Assembly: GCA_937875615.1 (NCBI GenBank)
Contig: CALNBU010000094.1
Span: 1 to 8,577 of the forward strand
DNA: 8,577 bases
Direction: 5' to 3'
Origin: an uncultured Archangium sp.
GTDB taxonomy: Bacteria; Myxococcota; Myxococcia; Myxococcales; Myxococcaceae
Positions 5,208 through 8,577 of the stretch are shown piece after piece (the first letter of the stretch is position 1; each line of letters opens with the position of its first letter). The position numbers were made by a program, and so were the translations under genes. The notes beneath the pieces are model-generated. The model had not been told where the DNA came from and did no database searches. It saw nothing but the letters and a program-made list of their open reading frames with translations.

Positions 5208-6290
5208 ATGACCGGCACCGTGGCTACCGCCAGCCTCCTTCGTGCACGCGGATGCCTCGCGCCCCTGCTCGACGCCGCCCTCTCGACGAGCGGAGATGAG
5301 GCGCACTGGAGCCACGTCGTCATCGACGCGGCGCGGCCGCTGCTCCCCGGCGCCGTCGACGTGAGCGTGCAGGTCATCGAGCACACCGCGGCCATGGTGC
5401 CCCTCGCGTTCCGCACCTACGGCATGGAGGACCTGGCCGCCCGGGCCCGGGTGGCGGCCTTCAGGGCCCCGGCCGAGGCGGTGCGCCGGAGCTACTACCC
5501 CAGCACCCCGGGGCACATGTTCTCGGACTTCCTCAAGGTGCTCCCGGCCATGCGCTCGCTGCGCCAGCACCTCGACCTCGTGGACATGCTGGGCGTGATG
5601 AGCCACCCCGCACCAGGTCAGGTGGTGGGCCTCAGCTTCCGGCTCGACGCGACGCACGTGCTGACCCGCTACGAGCAGCATGTGCTCACCTCGGTGCGCG
5701 CCGCGGTGGAGGCAGGCTACGCGGGACTGACGGCCATCGGCTTCACGGGCGTGGCGCTCTCGACCAACGGGCGCCTGCTGGAGGGCGCGGCCGAGCCGGG
5801 CGCGCTGTGGAGGCCCCTCGCCTCGGGCCGCTACCGACTCCACCGCCCGCCGGCGCGCGGTCACTACCTGCTGGTGGAGAACCCGCCCTGGGTGCGCCCT
5901 CAGCGCCGCCTGCCCCTGGAGGAGGTGCAGGTGCTGAAGCTGGCGGCGCTGGGCGTCAGCGGCAAGGAGGTCGCCTGGCGGCTGGGGCTGACCCAGGGCG
6001 CGGTGTCGCGGCGGCTCCGCTGCGGACTCGCCCGGCTGGGGCTGCCGCACCTGAGCGATGGGCTGCATTGCCTCGCGGGCCTGCTGGCGCTCTCGCCGCG
6101 ACCGCCGCAGGTGGCGTTGACCGCGAGCGAGCGCGCGGTGCTGCGCCTGGTGCAGCAGGGGCTGACCAACGACGCCATCGCCCAGCGGCGCGGTACCTCG
6201 ACGCGCACGGTGGCCAACCAGGTCGCCGCGCTGCTGCGCAAGGCCGGCGCGCCGGGCCGCCGGGCGCTGCACCTCGTCGACGCCGCGTGA
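5208..6290 (+). CDS. LuxR-type transcriptional regulator with two tandem HTH units
   Basis: DNA-binding regulator of 360 residues. The C-terminal unit is a good GerE/LuxR HTH (PF00196): LTASERAVLRLVQQGLTND (304-322), AIAQRRGTSTRTVANQVAAL (323-342), then LLRKAG (342-347). Directly before it is a second, more divergent HTH of the same plan: LPLEEVQVLKLAALGVSGKE (235-254) and VAWRLGLTQGAVSRRLRCGL (255-274). The N-terminal ~225 residues are an unassigned sensor-like region with predicted helices (VLTRYEQHVLTSVRAAVEA, 151-169). A GVALSTNGRLLEG segment (181-193) resembles the linker strand seen before HTHs in other LuxR-type proteins. No receiver Asp or autoinducer pocket is recognisable. The start ATG 5208 has no strong Shine-Dalgarno; GTG 5220 is an alternative. 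It is separated from the M20 pair by 78 bases, so it probably has its own promoter. It may control neighbours or itself. Confidence 0.85.
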   Translation: MTGTVATASLLRARGCLAPLLDAALSTSGDEAHWSHVVIDAARPLLPGAVDVSVQVIEHTAAMVPLAFRTYGMEDLAARARVAAFRAPAEAVRRSYYPSTPGHMFSDFLKVLPAMRSLRQHLDLVDMLGVMSHPAPGQVVGLSFRLDATHVLTRYEQHVLTSVRAAVEAGYAGLTAIGFTGVALSTNGRLLEGAAEPGALWRPLASGRYRLHRPPARGHYLLVENPPWVRPQRRLPLEEVQVLKLAALGVSGKEVAWRLGLTQGAVSRRLRCGLARLGLPHLSDGLHCLAGLLALSPRPPQVALTASERAVLRLVQQGLTNDAIAQRRGTSTRTVANQVAALLRKAGAPGRRALHLVDAA

Positions 6291-6293
6291 CCT

Positions 6294-6701
6294 TCAGCGC
6301 AGGCGGGTGTGCAGCAGGTCGGCGAAGGCGCCCAGCGCGTCGGTGGCGGTGAAGACGCCCACCACGTGCCCGTTGTCCACCACCACCGCCGAGCCGTACT
6401 TCTTCGCCGCCATCTCGCCCACCACCTCGTCCACGGGGGCCTCCGGCGAGACGGTGTAGGGCTTGCCCACCATCACGTCGCGCAGCGCCAGCTTCGAGGG
6501 GTCGGCGCCGGTCAGCGCGCTGGCCCGGTAGAGGTCGCCGTCGCTGACGATGCCCACCACCTTGTCGCCCTCACAGACCGGCAGGTGGCGGATGTGCTTG
6601 TCCTTCATCACGCCCTGGGCCTCGGTCAGCGTCAGCGACGGCTCGAAGGTGATGGGGTTGGTCGTCATGTACTTGCGCACCGCGGGAATGGATTTGGACA
6701 T
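6294..6701 (-). CDS. Two-CBS-domain protein
   Basis: Stand-alone tandem-CBS (Bateman) protein of 135 residues. CBS1 spans about 8-63 (VRKYMTTNPITFEPSLTL, 9-26; HIRHLPVCEGDKVVGIVSD, 36-54, with the GIVSDGDL motif). CBS2 spans about 74-129 (VMVGKPYTVSPEAPVDEV, 76-93; GSAVVVDNGHVVGVFTATD, 103-121). Such proteins bind adenine nucleotides (AMP, ATP, SAM) between the repeats and act as energy or ligand sensors, regulating a partner. No partner is fused here. The ATG at 6701 is chosen because it matches the usual family N-terminus. Upstream in-frame codons are not CBS-like and would run through a sigma54-like promoter. There is no clear Shine-Dalgarno. The 3' end lies 3 bases from the end of the convergent double-HTH regulator gene. 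Confidence 0.9.
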   Translation of the reverse strand: MSKSIPAVRKYMTTNPITFEPSLTLTEAQGVMKDKHIRHLPVCEGDKVVGIVSDGDLYRASALTGADPSKLALRDVMVGKPYTVSPEAPVDEVVGEMAAKKYGSAVVVDNGHVVGVFTATDALGAFADLLHTRLR

Positions 6702-6703
6702 GT

Positions 6704-6716
6704 CTCGACAGTCGAG
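6704..6716. repeat. Palindrome CTCGAC-A-GTCGAG at the predicted start site of the CBS gene
   Basis: Perfect 6-bp arms with a 1-base centre lie between the -12 element and the ATG on the minus strand and cover the predicted transcription start (6704). It could be an operator that blocks initiation. As a hairpin the loop would be too tight, so a DNA-level site is more likely. Confidence 0.35.
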
Positions 6717-6730
6717 CATCGGCCGTGCCA
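6715..6730 (-). promoter_or_regulatory. Candidate sigma54 (-24/-12) promoter of the CBS gene
   Basis: Read on the minus strand, TGGCACGGCCGATGCT matches TGGCACG-N4-TTGCT at 11 of 12 fixed positions. GG (6729-6728) and GC (6717-6716) are 10 bases apart, and the preceding base is C, as preferred. The element ends 13 bases before the ATG, identical to the lipoprotein promoter at 2540. The predicted start is near 6704, 3 bases before the ATG. Confidence 0.55.
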
Positions 6731-6762
6731 GCCCTGCGCCCCCGGGCTCCGCCACGCCCGTC

Positions 6763-6777
6763 ACGCAAGCCCTGCGT
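6763..6777. repeat. Inverted repeat ACGCA-N5-TGCGT upstream of the CBS promoter
   Basis: Perfect 5-bp arms. Its nearer edge is 32 bases from the TGG of the CBS-gene promoter (minus strand), the same distance as the repeat at 2492-2507 from its promoter. Both fit the pattern RYGCA-N5/6-TGCRY. A candidate activator-binding site. A TTTT follows on the plus strand, but no plus-strand gene ends here, so a terminator is unlikely. Confidence 0.35.
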
Positions 6778-6825
6778 TTTCGGGACAGGACGCGCAAGTC
6801 CGGCGCGGCGCGAAGCGACCGGAGG

Positions 6826-6831
6826 TAGAGT
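6826..6831 (+). promoter_or_regulatory. -10-like TAnnnT hexamer before the small membrane protein
   Basis: TAGAGT ends 9 bases before the ATG at 6841. A GGAGG at 6821-6825 lies 15 bases from the ATG, too far for a normal ribosome binding site. A promoter giving a leaderless or near-leaderless transcript therefore fits better. No -35 element is evident. Confidence 0.4.
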
Positions 6832-6840
6832 CTTCAGGGC

Positions 6841-7041
6841 ATGCGCTTCCTCGTGCTGGTGCTGGGCCTCGCCGTCGTCGCCTACCTCGGCTACCGGACC
6901 ATGTCCGGGCGCACTGGAGCCGGCGCCGACGACACGCCGCACCAGCAACTGGAGAACGTGAAGGCCGCCGCGAAACGCATCGAGCAGCAGCAGGCCGAGG
7001 CCGCGGCGCGAGCGCTGGAGAAGGCCACCCCCGCCGACTGA
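6841..7041 (+). CDS. Small single-pass membrane protein with charged helical tail (66 aa)
   Basis: Hypothetical protein. Residues 3-19 (FLVLVLGLAVVAYLGYR region) form one transmembrane helix or an uncleaved signal anchor. A short linker (SGRTGAGADDTP, 22-33) follows. Then comes a Gln/Ala/Glu-rich amphipathic helix (QQLENVKAAAKRIEQQQAEA, 35-54, continuing to about 62) that could form a coiled coil. There is no cysteine lipobox. Codon use is strongly G/C at third positions, which supports real coding despite the small size. It is divergent from the CBS gene across a 139-base intergenic stretch (6702-6840). Its stop is 2 bases from the end of the convergent EamA gene. The function is unknown; this layout is common for small envelope-anchored proteins. 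Confidence 0.7.
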   Translation: MRFLVLVLGLAVVAYLGYRTMSGRTGAGADDTPHQQLENVKAAAKRIEQQQAEAAARALEKATPAD

Positions 7042-7043
7042 GG

Positions 7044-7910
7044 TCAGCGCCGGCGCCAGGTGTTGTACAGCACCAACCCCAGCAGCACCGCCGTGCCCAG
7101 GTAGAAGCGCCACGTCAGCGCCTCCTCGTGCGGAAAGAGGAGGTACGCCAGCGCCATGCCGTAGACCGTCTCCAGCGAGACGGCGAGCGCCAGCGCGTAG
7201 GGCTTGAGCGTCTGCAACACCCGCAAGCTCCACAGCCACGGCACCACCGTGCAGCCGATGGCCAGCACCAGCAGCAGCCCGACGTCGCGGACCGGCAACA
7301 CCCACGGCGCCACGAAGTCCGCGGGGCGCAGCGCGAAGAAGCACGACGTCACCACCAGCGCGCTGCCCATCTCCCACAGCGTCAACACCTCCGCGCGCGC
7401 CTCCTGGGCCAGGCGGCCGTTCAGCGCGCCGAAGGCCGCAGAGAAGAACGCGCTCGAGAGCCCCAGCGAGAGGCCGAGGAGGTCGGTCCCGGTCTCCACC
7501 TTCACCAGGAAGCCCACGCCCAGCATCACCCCGAAGCCCAGGGCCAGCTCCCGCCCGTCGACGCGCCGGCGAAACACCCGCGGCTCCACCAGCGCGGTGA
7601 AGAAGGTGGTGGTGGACAGGCACAGCACCGCCACCGCCACGCCCGCGTACTTGATGCAGCCGTAGAAGAAGAGCCAGTGCACCCCCGCCAGCGCGCCGGC
7701 CAGGAAGAAGCGCTGCGGCGACACCGCGAAGAGCGGGAGCCTGCGCCACGCGACGAGGCCGCCCATCACCAGCACCACCAGCAGCACGCGGTACCAGACC
7801 AGCGCGGCGGCCGGCACCGAGATGAGGCGCCCCAGAATCGCGGTGAAGCCCCACACGAAGACGGTGAGGTGCATCAACGCGTGCGCTGCGCGCGGCGACA
7901 AGGGGGCCAA
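7044..7910 (-). CDS. EamA/DMT-superfamily transporter
   Basis: Inner-membrane transporter of the drug/metabolite transporter superfamily with two EamA repeats (PF00892), roughly residues 10-135 and 148-285. About ten hydrophobic helices are visible. Typical landmarks are FVWGFTAILGRLIS (18-31), VWYRVLLVVLVMGGLV (38-53), GVHWLFFYGCIKYAGVAVAVL (about 76-96) and, in repeat two, IGCTVVPWLWSLRVLQTLKP (about 218-237) with SLETVYGMALAYLLFPHE (about 244-261). The substrate is unknown; relatives export amino acids, metabolites or drugs. The start is uncertain. TTG 7910 gives the full 288 residues, TTG 7901 is in frame, and ATG 7874 would leave only five residues before the first helix. None has a ribosome binding site. 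It shares an 80-base divergent region with the FHA-sigma54 activator gene. Confidence 0.88.
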   Translation of the reverse strand: MAPLSPRAAHALMHLTVFVWGFTAILGRLISVPAAALVWYRVLLVVLVMGGLVAWRRLPLFAVSPQRFFLAGALAGVHWLFFYGCIKYAGVAVAVLCLSTTTFFTALVEPRVFRRRVDGRELALGFGVMLGVGFLVKVETGTDLLGLSLGLSSAFFSAAFGALNGRLAQEARAEVLTLWEMGSALVVTSCFFALRPADFVAPWVLPVRDVGLLLVLAIGCTVVPWLWSLRVLQTLKPYALALAVSLETVYGMALAYLLFPHEEALTWRFYLGTAVLLGLVLYNTWRRR

Positions 7911-7962
7911 GGCGGGCGCGGCATAACGCCGGGGCGGCGGCCGCGCCAGGTTCCCTCCCCAC

Positions 7963-7984
7963 CGGCAATGCGCCTAAGTTGCCG
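7963..7984. repeat. Inverted repeat CGGCAA-N10-TTGCCG over the activator gene promoter
   Basis: Perfect 6-bp arms (7963-7968 and 7979-7984), spaced 10 bases apart. The right arm overlaps the -10-like TAAGTT. Half-site centres are 16 bases apart, so not exactly one or two helical turns. It lies in the divergent region and could control the activator gene and perhaps the EamA gene. Confidence 0.35.
7975..7980 (+). promoter_or_regulatory. -10-like TAnnnT hexamer before the FHA-sigma54 activator
   Basis: TAAGTT ends 10 bases before the ATG at 7991, and no Shine-Dalgarno lies between. TTCCCT about 18 bases upstream is a poor -35. Same layout as at 3355 and 6826. Confidence 0.4.
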
Positions 7985-7990
7985 CGCCTG

Positions 7991-8577
<587 letters not shown>

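Overview
The window is very GC-rich chromosomal DNA with strong G/C third-codon bias, many antisense shadow ORFs, GTG/TTG starts, an FHA-sigma54 activator and a double-HTH LuxR-type regulator. Together these suggest a myxobacterium (Myxococcota). This is an inference from style and gene content; no marker gene is present. The window is almost entirely coding, with no mobile element, CRISPR array or RNA gene, and no gap over 300 bases.

Layout. Minus strand, about 2.5 kb down to 1: a GIY-YIG (UPF0213-type) protein, a DUF4180 protein and a secreted protein of unknown function are joined by two 4-base stop/start overlaps. After a 70-base gap containing a hairpin come a YhhQ/VUT-type queuosine-precursor transporter and, 4 bases later, a BtuF-like periplasmic binding protein cut by the window edge. 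Plus strand, 2569-5129: a divergently transcribed lipoprotein, then an M20-family carbamoylase/allantoate-amidohydrolase-like enzyme overlapped by a small four-helix membrane protein. Plus strand, 5208-6290: a regulator with two tandem HTH units. A two-CBS protein (minus) converges on it with a 3-base gap. A small membrane protein (plus, 6841-7041) and an EamA/DMT transporter (minus) converge with a 2-base gap. Divergent from the transporter, the start of an FHA-sigma54 activator runs off the right edge.

The most unusual signal is regulatory. Two unrelated genes, the lipoprotein (2569, plus) and the CBS protein (6701, minus), each carry a near-consensus sigma54 -24/-12 element (TGGCACG-N4-NTGCT). 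Both elements sit 13 bases from the ATG, so the predicted transcripts begin about 3 bases before the start codon. Each also has a small inverted repeat of the same general form exactly 32 bases upstream of the element. Three other plus-strand genes (3370, 6841, 7991) have a TAnnnT -10-like hexamer 9-10 bases before ATG. The window therefore looks rich in leaderless or near-leaderless starts under both promoter types. No complete new enzymatic or defence system is evident. The M20 enzyme with its coupled membrane protein, and the GIY-YIG/DUF4180/secreted trio, are the least explained gene sets.
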